DNA from: Taibaiella sp.
GTDB lineage: Bacteria > Bacteroidota > Bacteroidia > Chitinophagales > Chitinophagaceae
Reading direction: 5' to 3'
DNA length: 64,000 nt
NCBI GenBank assembly: GCA_019638495.1
Contig: JAHBTQ010000002.1
Coordinates: 682,001 to 746,000, forward strand
The notes under the pieces: model-generated
Seen by the model: the letters and a program-made list of their open reading frames with translations, nothing else
Databases searched by the model: none
What the model was told of the DNA's origin: nothing
Made by a program: the position numbers and the translations under genes
Part shown: positions 42,514 to 52,700 of the stretch, piece after piece
Position numbering within the stretch: the stretch's first letter is position 1
Layout: each line of letters begins with the position of its first letter

Positions 42514-45500
42514 TTATTGCTTCACTACGAAGTGCAGTGCTGCGTGGCTGGTAGCCGTGTGCAGGTTCAGCATATACATGCCGTTAGCAAGGTTGCTGCC
42601 AAGGCTGATGCCTGCGTTCAGCTTGCCACCCTGTACCTGTGCTGTACCACGGTATACTACCTGGCCCAACATGTCCGTTACCTCAAGGCTCACTTCTTCG
42701 CTACCCTCACCTATTGTGCCACTTACTGTGAACACACCATTGTTCGGGTTTGGTATCAGTTTCACCTCGGCAGCTATATTCGCTGTCTGCGCTACGCCTG
42801 TAGATGGTACTACTGTCAGCATCACTGAGTTGATCGTCTCTTCGCCGCATGCGCCGCTTCCCTTCACTACACAGGTTACTGAGTCTCCATTCACAAAGTT
42901 GCTGCCTACATAAGTTGCTCCGTTCGCGCCGGCTATTGCCTGGCCATTCTTCAACCAGCGATACTGTGGTGTAGGCCCTGCATTGATAACGTTCGTAGTA
43001 AACGTAACCTGGTCGCCCTCCTGTATCGTTGTGCCCGGTGTAGCTATAACCTGTACCTCAGGTATGTATACCTTGTCTACATTCATCGTGATGTTGTTGC
43101 TCATCACGTTGTTCACAGATACGCAACGGTAGCTGCTGTTCAGCCTTACGCTGATCACGTCATTGTCTGCCGGTGTGTAAGTCAGGGTTGCACCACCGCC
43201 CATCGGGATAGTACCATTCTTCATCCATGTGTACGTAGGTGTGCTGCCACCATTCACTGCTGTAGCTGTGAACATCACTACTGTACCCTCGCATACGCTT
43301 GCTGATGGTGACACACCAATATTCGCTGATGGTGTTTCTACACTCATTACCATCGGTGCATTAACCGCTGTTGCTGTTCCAGGTACTGCGCACTCTGCAT
43401 TGCTCGTCATCTTCACAGAGATGACATCTCCCATTGCGGGGCTGTGTGTGAAGCTGCTGCCTGTGCCGCTCATCGTCACGCCGTTCACCTTCCACTCATA
43501 AGTCGGAGCTGTACCGCCATTGCTGATCATTGTACCGAACGTTACGGCCTGGCCTGCACATACTGTATCGCCAAGGTCTGAGCTGATGCTCACCATCGGT
43601 ACTACCACCGGTGTGATAGCTACGGTAGCGCTGCCCGCCATTGCTGATGAACAGCCTGATGCGTTCGTTGCCATTACTGTATACATACCCGCTGTTGTCA
43701 TCATACCGAAGAACATTGGGGTGCCTGTACCACTATAGCTGCCTGCAAGGCCTGTGCCTGCGCGGTATAGCTTGTACGTAGTCGATGTCTGTGATGCATC
43801 AAGTCCGATGCTAACACCTGAGCCACCTGCGCAGTAGCTGCCGCCGCCTGTTACATTCTTCATGTCAGGAAGTGCATTTACTGCTACTGATGCTGTGCGG
43901 TAGCAAGTTGTACCCAGCATATACGTTACTGTTGTGTTGCCTGCTGCAACTCCGGTCAGTACGCCTGCGCCGCTTACCGTTGCTACTGCATCGTCTGCTG
44001 AGCTCCATACACCACCAAGTGTTGCATTTGTCAGCACGCTGCTGCTGCCTGCGCAGATGTTCGTTGCGCCGCTGATCGAAGCCGGGTTGTTGCGGACAGT
44101 TACCGTTGTGCTTGTCTTACAACCTGTAGAAAGTACGTAGTTGATCGTAGTTGAACCCGGCATCATGCCTGTGATGATACCACCTGCTATATCTGCCAGC
44201 GCTACTGATGTGTTGTCGCTTGTCCAGATACCACCCGGCGTTGTGTTGTTCAGAACCGTTGTTGTGCCTTCGCACAGTTCAGTCATGCCGCCTATAGCTG
44301 CAGGTGTTGTATTTACAGTCATATTCTTAACTGTCTGGCAGCCGGTTGGCAATACGTAGCTCATCAGTACGATACCGCCTGATACGCCCGTTACCATACC
44401 GCTCATGTTATCAACTGTTGCATGCGCAGGGCTGTTGCTCAGCCATGTTCCGCCTGCACTGCTGTTTGTCAACGTCGTCATGCTGCCTACGCATACTGCA
44501 TTGTCGCCTGCGCTTACCGCAGGTAGCGGGTTCACTGTCATTGTCTTCATACGTGCACAGCCTGAACCGTACATGTAGGTAACTACTACTGTGCCTGCTG
44601 CATGGCCGCTTACTTCTCCAAGGAAGCTCACTGATGCATTTGGTGATGCGCTGCTCCAGAAGCCTCCGCTGCTCAGCGTGCTCTGCATTGCGCTGCCACC
44701 CACACATACTGTGTTTGGTCCTTCGATCGGCAGTGGCAGACCGTCGATGTTGATCGTCATTGTCTGTGCGCAGCCTGTATTCAGGGTATAGCTTACTGCT
44801 GCTACACCCGGTGCAATACCCGTTGCTGTACCTGTGCCGCTTACCGTCAGGATCGCTGGGTTGCTGCTGCTCCATGAGCCGCCGCCTGTTGTATTGTTCA
44901 ATGTAATTGTATTACCCTGGCATACACTGCTTGTGCCTGTGATAGCACCCGGAAGTGCATTCACTGTCATCAGCTGTGTGCTGTAGCAACCTGTAGGAAG
45001 CGTGTACGTGATGCGAGCAGTGCCTGCATTCATACCCGTTACTACGCCGCTGCCGTCTACCATCGCTACGCCTGTAGAACTGCTGCTCCATGAGCCGCCA
45101 GGTGTGCTGTTGCTCACGCTGATGCTGCTGTTCTTACATACTGCAGTTGCTCCTGCTATTGCTGCAGGGTTGCTGTTCACCACTACTGATGATACCGTGC
45201 GGCATGATGTAGGAAGTGTGTACGTAATGTTTGTGCTGCCTGCGCTCACACCTGTCACAACACCGCTTGTCGGGTTGATAGTGGCTACGCCCGGTGTGCT
45301 GCTTGTCCAGATACCACCTGGTGTATTGTTGCCCAGTGCTGTTGTCATACCTACACATACGTTCAGGTTGCCGGTAGCCGGGTTTGGAAGTGCGTTTACT
45401 GTTACTGTAGAAAGACGCATACAGCCCGTAGGAAGTGTGTAGGTAATGCGGGATGTACCTGCACCCATGCCTGTTACCACACCACCTGATGTGATAGACG

Positions 45501-48500
45501 CTACTGAGGTGTTACCGCTTTCCCATGTACCACCTGCGCTGCTGTTGCTCAGTGTTACTGTGTTGCCCTGGCATACTACCAATGGTCCTGCAGTATTGTT
45601 TGGTAGTGGGTTCACTACCACTGTCGCGCTGCGGCGGCAGCCTGTAGATATGGTATACGTAATGTCTGCATTACCTGCTGACAAACCGCTCACTTCGCCT
45701 GTTGCGTTCACACCTGCTGTGCCCGGCGCTCCGCTGCTCCATACACCTCCCGGTGTTGCGCTCTCCAGTTGTGTAGTACCGTTAACACATACCTGGGTGC
45801 TGCCGCTGATAGATGCCGGTAGTGGGTTCACCACGATCGACTTCGTGCGGTAACAACCGGTACCCAGTGTGTAGCTGATGTTTACATTTCCTGCCATTAC
45901 ACCTGTTACTGATCCGCTGCCGCTTACTGTTGCCAGTGCGTCTGACTCAGAGCTCCATGCGCCACCCGGGGTGCTGTTGTTCAGGCTGATGCTGCTGTTC
46001 TCACACACAGTACCTGCTCCGGTAATATTATTAGGAAGTCCGTTCACGGTAAGAAGGGCTGTTGTATAGCAACCATTGCCCAGTGTATAAGTAACTACGG
46101 TATTGCCTGCTGCCACACCTGTTACTGTACCCATACCATCGATCGTAGCTACACCCGGTGCGCTGCTGCTCCAGGTACCGCCACCCATGCTGTTGCTCAG
46201 GTACGTGTTCTGGCCTACGCACACCTGCTGTGTGCCTGCTATTGCTGATGGAAGTGCGTTCACTGTCACTACCTGTGTGCGTGCGCAACCTGTAGGCAGT
46301 GTATAAGTGATGTTCGCAAGACCTGCGCTCACACCTGTTACATCTCCTGTGCCGCTTACGCTAGCTGTGCCTGGTGCGCCTGATTCCCAGGTACCACCGC
46401 TGCTGAAGTTATACAGTGTAGTCATTGAACCTTCGCATACGCTTGCTGTTCCGCTGATCGGTATTGGCAGTGCATTTACGGTTACTGTCGCTGTGCGGCG
46501 GCAACCTGTACCCAATGTGTAAGTAATGGTAGCATTTCCTGCTGCCATACCTGTAACAACGCCTGCACTATTGATAGTAGCAGTACCGGTAGCACTGCTG
46601 CTCCATGTGCCGCCTGCGTCTGTATTGCTCAGTGTTGTCTCGCCGTTCACACACACGCTCTTCGTACCATCGATAACAGCAGGAAGTGCGTTAACTGTGT
46701 ATGGAAGTGTGCGGTAGCAACCTGTACCCATTGTATAGGATACGGTTACTGCGCCAGGTGTGATACCTGTAACTACGCCTGATGGATCAACAAATGCAAC
46801 ACCTGTGTTGCTGCTGCCCCATGTACCACCTGGTGTAGCATCTGTAAGATAATCTACACTGTTGTGGCATACATTGTTGTTTCCGCTGATTGCCGCAGGC
46901 AATGCATTTACCGTCATCGCCTTTGTGCGGTAACAACCGGTAGGCAGTGTGTAGGACATTACCACATTACCTGCGCTAACTCCGTTCACTATACCTGAGA
47001 AGGTATTTATCGTTGCGTTCGCTGAGCTGCTGCTCCATGTACCGCCTGATGTCGCATCTGTAAGTGTTGTACTAGCTGACTCACACACTGTGCTTGCGCC
47101 ATTGATGGCAGCAGGCAGTGCGTTAACCGTAGCAACAACCGTTACGATACAGCCGCTTGGAAGCGTGTAAGAAATAGTAGTGTTACCAGCTGTACCGCCT
47201 GTAACGACACCCGATGGATTAACGGATGCAGTTGCAGAGCTGCTGCTGCTCCATACACCGCCACCTGTTGTATGCGTCAGGTTGGTTGTCATACCCTCGC
47301 ACACCGTAGCTGTGCCACCGATAGATGCAGGAGTAGACAGTACCATCATATTGTATGTCTTGTAACAAGAGTTTGGCAGTGTGTAGCTGATCGTTACAGC
47401 ACCAGCAAATGAACCGGTAACAAGACCAGATGTAGCACCGATAGAAGCATTACCATTGCTTGCGCTCCAGATACCTCCTGTACCGCTGCTAAGGGTAGTT
47501 GATGTACCAATACAAATATTGGTGCTGCTACCTGTGATGTCTGTAGGTAATGGATTTACTGAAACGGTAACACCACCGGTGGTAATACAGCCCGCACCGC
47601 TCGTAGCCGTGACACTGTACATATTGCTACCGGTAGCAAGTGGGGTGATCGATGGAGATGCACAAGTTGTGCAAGACAAACCGCCCGCACCCGCCAGGCC
47701 ATTCCAGGTGAATGTAGCGCCAGGGGCAATTGCCGTAAAGTTGGCCGCATCATTCAAACAAACTGTTGCACTATTAGAAGGAGATATATTAAGGACAGGC
47801 AGCGCATTAACTGTGATCTGCTTCACAGAAGCACAACCTGAAGACAATGTGTAAGAAATATCAGAAGTACCTGCCATTACGCCTGTAACGATTCCTGATG
47901 TGCTGATCGTAGCAACAGAAGCGTTTGAGCTTGTCCATGTTCCGGCCGGAACACTATTTGAAAGTGCTAGTGTAGAGCCCTCGCATACCTGCGATCCGCC
48001 ACCGATTGCGGCAGGTGCGGCACGTACTGTAACCGACGTGGTATATACGATATCGCAACCGAGTCCTGTACCGTTACTTACAGTTAGAGAATAAGTACCT
48101 GATCCGGATGTAGCAACGTTCGCAACACTTGCTGACGCTGTAGATGCACCGACAATTGAAGCCGGACCTTCCCATAGATAAGTTGCCACATTTGCCGGGC
48201 TATTACCTACAAGTGTCAGTGTATTGTTTGCGCAAAGTGGCGCGTTTGTAGATAAACTTGTAACCGATGGTGCCGCGTTGACAGTGATCGTCTTTAAAGC
48301 ATAACAACCGCCGGGAACGACATAAGATATATTAGCAGTACCCGTGCCAACACCTGTAACCAAGCCACCAGCACTTACTGATGCCACAAGCGCATTGCTT
48401 GAAACCCAGCTACCACCGGCAGTTGCATCTGTAAATGTTGTGCTACCGGCAATACAGAAAGCAGAAGAGCCTGATACAGCTGCAGGATTATTACACAGTT

Positions 48501-49335
48501 CCGTAATTATCACTCTACCATTGCTTGATGCTCCAGAATATCCTTGCGTATGCGTAACGTTTGAACAACGTGTGGGGTCTGTGTAAGACGAACCACCGGC
48601 ACCGGCACCATCACCTCCTGACCCACATGCACCGCTATTACCGCCCCACCAGCCGCCGCCGCCGCCGCCTAGTGAATACTGGTTAGGAGCTCCGCCCTGA
48701 CCTGGGGTGCCCAATACCAATCCACCAGTACATGATGGACCGGTTTGCCCACCACCACAAGCTGCTGTTGAGCATCCACTTGCATAAGTCGCCCCATTTG
48801 CGCCAGTCAGGCCACCGCCAGCTCCACCTACCGGTCCAAAGTCACCGCCACCGCCACCGGCACCAGCTACTACGAGAACGGTGGAAGCATATGCGCCGGA
48901 AGTGGAAGTTCTGATGTCGCTGGCACCGCCGCCGCTTGCGCAGAAAGCACTACCAGAAGTGCCACCTGCAGCACCTCCGTTCCACCCGCCGGGTCCTTGA
49001 GTACCTGTATTATAGTTATCCCCTCCCTGACCGCCTACATAAATATAAAGCGTCTCACCGGGTGTAACATTCATCGTACATTGAACGCGACCACCATTGG
49101 CGCGCGGCCCGCCTGAGCCAGCCGACGACCAGGAACAACATGGCCAGCCACCCGCACCACCATACATATCAACTCCGATGGACGTTACGCCAGCGGGCAC
49201 CACGTAACTTTGAGGTGTACCGCTAATCCCGGCATTACCCTGCCCGGTGGTACCATTGAAGTTGAATGTTGTTACTTGGGCTCCTGCTAAAATGCTTGTG
49301 AGGCAAAGTGCCAGAACTAGGTAAAGACTCTTCAT
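42514..49335 (-). CDS. Giant secreted repeat protein with T9SS sorting domain (2273 aa)
   Basis: A 2273-aa exported surface protein. Signal peptide MKSLYLVLALCLTSILAGAQ. Residues about 25-280 are a Gly-rich domain, with many cysteines (GGGAS, GGGGGWWGGN). From about 284 come 19 Big_2/BID_2-like repeats of about 72 aa with core (V/I)C-x-G...GG-x-W-x-S...VTG-(V/M)-x-AG-x-x-x-I-x-Y-x-L-x-x-GC-x-x-x-x-x-VxVN. Two are separated by Ig/PKD-like insertions; 17 are consecutive (about 590-1815). Each has two cysteines about 50 residues apart. Four PKD-like domains follow, then a T9SS type A sorting domain (VKLIPNPNNGVFTVSG, residues about 2190-2273). It probably extends from the cell surface as an adhesin. 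A terminator follows. Confidence 0.9.
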   Translation of the reverse strand: MKSLYLVLALCLTSILAGAQVTTFNFNGTTGQGNAGISGTPQSYVVPAGVTSIGVDMYGGAGGWPCCSWSSAGSGGPRANGGRVQCTMNVTPGETLYIYVGGQGGDNYNTGTQGPGGWNGGAAGGTSGSAFCASGGGASDIRTSTSGAYASTVLVVAGAGGGGGDFGPVGGAGGGLTGANGATYASGCSTAACGGGQTGPSCTGGLVLGTPGQGGAPNQYSLGGGGGGWWGGNSGACGSGGDGAGAGGSSYTDPTRCSNVTHTQGYSGASSNGRVIITELCNNPAAVSGSSAFCIAGSTTFTDATAGGSWVSSNALVASVSAGGLVTGVGTGTANISYVVPGGCYALKTITVNAAPSVTSLSTNAPLCANNTLTLVGNSPANVATYLWEGPASIVGASTASASVANVATSGSGTYSLTVSNGTGLGCDIVYTTSVTVRAAPAAIGGGSQVCEGSTLALSNSVPAGTWTSSNASVATISTSGIVTGVMAGTSDISYTLSSGCASVKQITVNALPVLNISPSNSATVCLNDAANFTAIAPGATFTWNGLAGAGGLSCTTCASPSITPLATGSNMYSVTATSGAGCITTGGVTVSVNPLPTDITGSSTNICIGTSTTLSSGTGGIWSASNGNASIGATSGLVTGSFAGAVTISYTLPNSCYKTYNMMVLSTPASIGGTATVCEGMTTNLTHTTGGGVWSSSSSATASVNPSGVVTGGTAGNTTISYTLPSGCIVTVVATVNALPAAINGASTVCESASTTLTDATSGGTWSSSSANATINTFSGIVNGVSAGNVVMSYTLPTGCYRTKAMTVNALPAAISGNNNVCHNSVDYLTDATPGGTWGSSNTGVAFVDPSGVVTGITPGAVTVSYTMGTGCYRTLPYTVNALPAVIDGTKSVCVNGETTLSNTDAGGTWSSSATGTATINSAGVVTGMAAGNATITYTLGTGCRRTATVTVNALPIPISGTASVCEGSMTTLYNFSSGGTWESGAPGTASVSGTGDVTGVSAGLANITYTLPTGCARTQVVTVNALPSAIAGTQQVCVGQNTYLSNSMGGGTWSSSAPGVATIDGMGTVTGVAAGNTVVTYTLGNGCYTTALLTVNGLPNNITGAGTVCENSSISLNNSTPGGAWSSESDALATVSGSGSVTGVMAGNVNISYTLGTGCYRTKSIVVNPLPASISGSTQVCVNGTTQLESATPGGVWSSGAPGTAGVNATGEVSGLSAGNADITYTISTGCRRSATVVVNPLPNNTAGPLVVCQGNTVTLSNSSAGGTWESGNTSVASITSGGVVTGMGAGTSRITYTLPTGCMRLSTVTVNALPNPATGNLNVCVGMTTALGNNTPGGIWTSSTPGVATINPTSGVVTGVSAGSTNITYTLPTSCRTVSSVVVNSNPAAIAGATAVCKNSSISVSNSTPGGSWSSSSTGVAMVDGSGVVTGMNAGTARITYTLPTGCYSTQLMTVNALPGAITGTSSVCQGNTITLNNTTGGGSWSSSNPAILTVSGTGTATGIAPGVAAVSYTLNTGCAQTMTINIDGLPLPIEGPNTVCVGGSAMQSTLSSGGFWSSASPNASVSFLGEVSGHAAGTVVVTYMYGSGCARMKTMTVNPLPAVSAGDNAVCVGSMTTLTNSSAGGTWLSNSPAHATVDNMSGMVTGVSGGIVLMSYVLPTGCQTVKNMTVNTTPAAIGGMTELCEGTTTVLNNTTPGGIWTSDNTSVALADIAGGIITGMMPGSTTINYVLSTGCKTSTTVTVRNNPASISGATNICAGSSSVLTNATLGGVWSSADDAVATVSGAGVLTGVAAGNTTVTYMLGTTCYRTASVAVNALPDMKNVTGGGSYCAGGSGVSIGLDASQTSTTYKLYRAGTGLAGSYSGTGTPMFFGMMTTAGMYTVMATNASGCSSAMAGSATVAITPVVVPMVSISSDLGDTVCAGQAVTFGTMISNGGTAPTYEWKVNGVTMSGTGSSFTHSPAMGDVISVKMTSNAECAVPGTATAVNAPMVMSVETPSANIGVSPSASVCEGTVVMFTATAVNGGSTPTYTWMKNGTIPMGGGATLTYTPADNDVISVRLNSSYRCVSVNNVMSNNITMNVDKVYIPEVQVIATPGTTIQEGDQVTFTTNVINAGPTPQYRWLKNGQAIAGANGATYVGSNFVNGDSVTCVVKGSGACGEETINSVMLTVVPSTGVAQTANIAAEVKLIPNPNNGVFTVSGTIGEGSEEVSLEVTDMLGQVVYRGTAQVQGGKLNAGISLGSNLANGMYMLNLHTATSHAALHFVVKQ
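43880..47552. repeat. Array of about 17 tandem 216-bp units inside the giant gene
   Basis: The consecutive Big_2-like repeats give a DNA period of about 216 bp. Protein motifs such as TGCYRTK and PGGTWSS recur in nearly all units, so recombination between copies could change repeat number. Short-read assemblies could also miscount the copies. Confidence 0.8.
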
Positions 49336-49725
49336 TACAGAAAGGTTTTAAATGAAATAAACAAGTACGTAAATCACAATTTCAGACCTGAAAAGCCTGT
49401 AGAATTGCGAACTTCAAATTTAACAAAGGTTTTAGCAAAAACAAACAGTATGGTAAAAAATACAAATCTTCGATATAAATAACTAACTGTCAATATTATA
49501 CATAATTCAATAAACAACACACCGCTCGAATAATACATACCCTTATATACCGTAAGTTAATATTGAAAATCAAATCAATTTAGAATATGTAGCCATGCTA
49601 CCCGAAGTTTTGGTTTGTCCAAATAGTGTGATGCCATAGCGATCTTACCAATCCAAATTAAAAAGAGGTGGAATCCAAGGCAATATCCCTGTCCAAGATA
49701 ACCTGATTATCTAAATCGAAAATAA
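49336..49725. other. 390-bp AT-rich intergenic region between the two giant genes
   Basis: The right half next to 49335 holds the promoter for the upstream giant gene. The rest is AT-rich with no convincing small gene. A weak AGATAA-loop-TTATCT dyad (49698-49714) lies just after the stop at 49726, without a good T-run. Confidence 0.5.
49415..49422 (-). promoter_or_regulatory. -7 box of the giant T9SS gene
   Basis: TAAATTTG on the minus strand, an exact match, 79 nt before the ATG at 49335. CAAA runs at about 49436-49446 would give TTTG at a -33-like spacing. Confidence 0.5.
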
Positions 49726-52700
49726 TCAAGGCTTGTAAACCAACCTTACCGCCTGCACGCTTTCATCGACACCTACAAACCGGCACAAGTAAGAACCACT
49801 TGCAAGACCCACTGGTAGTTCAACCGAGTTCGCTCCCTCAGTAAGTTTGCTTACATATACAGCACGCCCATCAACAGCATAGATCGTAAACATTCCTGCA
49901 ACATCTGTGCTAATGGATATCGCTCCTTTAGTAGGATTAGGAAAGACATTGAACTTTCTTTCGCCCTCAACTCTTGTACCTGCCGGGCGCATCAGCGATC
50001 CACCGGTTACCGTCATAGCATGCGTATTTATACATCCTGCAGATGTATACGTTATCGTTGTGGCACCCGCTGCCATTCCTGCAACTACTCCATATCCACT
50101 GATGTATGCTGTAGCTGTTGATGCCGACGACCACTCGCCTCCTGTAGGACTTCCGCTCAAAGTCGTTGTTGCCCCTACGGCAACATCACCTACGCCACTG
50201 ATAATCGGTTGCGGCTTTATCAGGATCGCCTTGCTCTTGCTGCAACCGGCACTCGTAGCATACGTGATGTACACATAAGTATTGCTTCCGCCAAGAAGCA
50301 CACCTGTAACCTCTCCTGTAGATGCATCGACTGTCGCTACTGATGTATTGGAACTGCTCCATGTACCACCGCCTACACTATTCGTGAAGGTCACTACACC
50401 CACAGGACCCGAGCATGTGTACGTAGCGCCAACTATGTTCGGCAACGCTACATTGTTCGTCATCGTCTTCGTTGCATAACATCCCGCCGCTGTCCGGTAA
50501 GTGATGATCGCTGTACCGGTTGCCGAACCTCCTGTCGCAATGCCGGTATAGGTTCCTATTCCTACTCTACCTGTTGCATTACTACTCCATGTACCACCAC
50601 CCGATGCGTTTGTCAGAGTAACGGTTCCTCCTGAGCATACTATATCATCTCCGCCTATCGCTGCTACTGCTGCGTTTACAGTCATTGTGTACACCCTGCT
50701 GCAGCCCGCTGCATTCGTGTAGCTGACTTCACCGGTGCCTGTTGACACTCCTGATACAGTTGCCGTGTTTGATCCCAGCGGCGATACACTTATGCTACCT
50801 CCCGAAGAACTCCACGTAGAACCAGTCGTCGCTGCGCTGACCAATACACTATTGCCCACACACAATACCGATGGCCCACTTATACCCCCGGGCAGTACTG
50901 TTACCGTCACTGCCTTCGCCACCTGGCAGCCGGTACTCAGTGTGTACCTGAGCGTTGTACCGCCTCCGGCTCGTCCTGTTGCAATGCCTGTTGATGACTG
51001 GATAGAACCCACTGCAGGTGCAGTGCTGCTCCATACCCCACCTGATGGACTGCTTACATAGGTCGCATCCGATCCTACACAAATAGTCGTTGCTCCTGTG
51101 ATCGGTGATGGCGTCTCGTTCACCGTAATGCTCTTTGTAACATAACAGCCCGTAGCTGTCTTCGTGTATGTGATTTCTGTTACTCCTGCGCCTACACCAG
51201 TTACTACTCCAGTACTTCCTATCGTTGCTACACCTACATCACTGCTAGTCCATGCAGATGCTCCGCCTGATGAATTTGACAATGTTATCGTACTGCCGGA
51301 ACAAAGTGATGATGCACCGCTTATAGCAGGCGGGTTTGCATATACCGTTATGCTCTTCACCGCGTAGCAACCAGTGCCTATGTAGTAGGTGATAACTGCA
51401 GAACCGGAACTAACGCCCGTTATCTCCCCCGTAGAAGCATCTACCGATGCCACCCCACCGTTACTGCTTACCCATGTACCACCACCTGTTGCATGGCTCC
51501 ATGTAGTCGTTAACCCTACACACACGGAACTACTTCCGGTGATATCAGATGCAACTCCTACTGTAGCAACGGCTGTTGTGTAGCACGCTGCGCCACTAGA
51601 ATATGTTATTATCGCTGTGCCTGTAGAAACACCGGTAATTACTCCGGTAGTAGCATTTACAGATACCCTAGCATAATCACTACTGCTCCATGCACCTCCG
51701 CCCGGCGTTGCGCTCAATGCGCTGCTTCCTCCAGTGCAGATATCCAATGTGCCACTGATACCGGCAGGTGCTGGTGTCACCGTCACATTTGTCGTTTGCT
51801 CACAACCACCTGCATGGTGGAAAGTGATCGTACTTGTACCTGATGACACGCCATTCAAAACTGCAGATGTGCCGGTTGATGACACAATGTTTGCTACAGT
51901 TGTTGCAGAGCTGCTCCATGTACCACTTGCTGTGCCACAGTACAGCGTTGTGCTGCTGCCTGTGCAAACTGTTGTTGTGCCACTTATTGCTGATGGCACA
52001 GGGCCTACTGTAACTATATGAGTCGAAGAACACCCAAGACCATTTGTATAAACGATCGTTGATACTCCCGCTGACACACCCGTAACAACTCCTGAACTGT
52101 TCACTGTAGCCCGCGTGGGACTGCTGCTTGTCCAAACACCTCCACTTGTCGCACACGACAAGCTAATCGTACTACCTACACACACTGCACTATCAGCCGT
52201 TATCACCGCCGGAACACCATTCACAGTTGCAACAGCAGTCTTTGTACAATAGGCATACGTATAGGTTAATGTTGTTGTGCCGGGCGACATTCCCGTCATG
52301 CCACCATACGTGGGATGTATCGTTGCAACAGAAGTATTGCTGCTCGTCCAGGAACCACCGGGATAACCCGGAACACTTAGTGATGTACCACTACCCGGAC
52401 ATAAACTCAGAGCTCCCGTAATGTTCAGCGCAATATTTGGCACATAGATCATAGCAGTGACATAACAACCACCACCGGTGCTGTACGTGACCATGGTAGT
52501 GCCCACATGCACGCCGGTCACTACTCCCGTAGATGCGTCTACCGTAGCATAGTAAGGCACAGCGGTGCTCCATACGCCGCCTGTTGCTGTATTGGATAAT
52601 GCTGTCGTTGAACCCATGCAAACATTCGTAGTGCCCATGATAGCAGGAAGACCTACTGTAATAGTCTGGGTAACAAAGCAACCCGCTGAAGCGGTATAGG

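Noticed and set aside
45002..45442. Long open frames on the plus strand opposite the two giant repeat genes (for example 45002-45442 and 52700-53158)
   Set aside because: They mirror the regular codon pattern of the repeats on the coding strand, have low-complexity proline/valine/threonine peptides, and repeat with the same 216-bp period. They are shadows, not genes.
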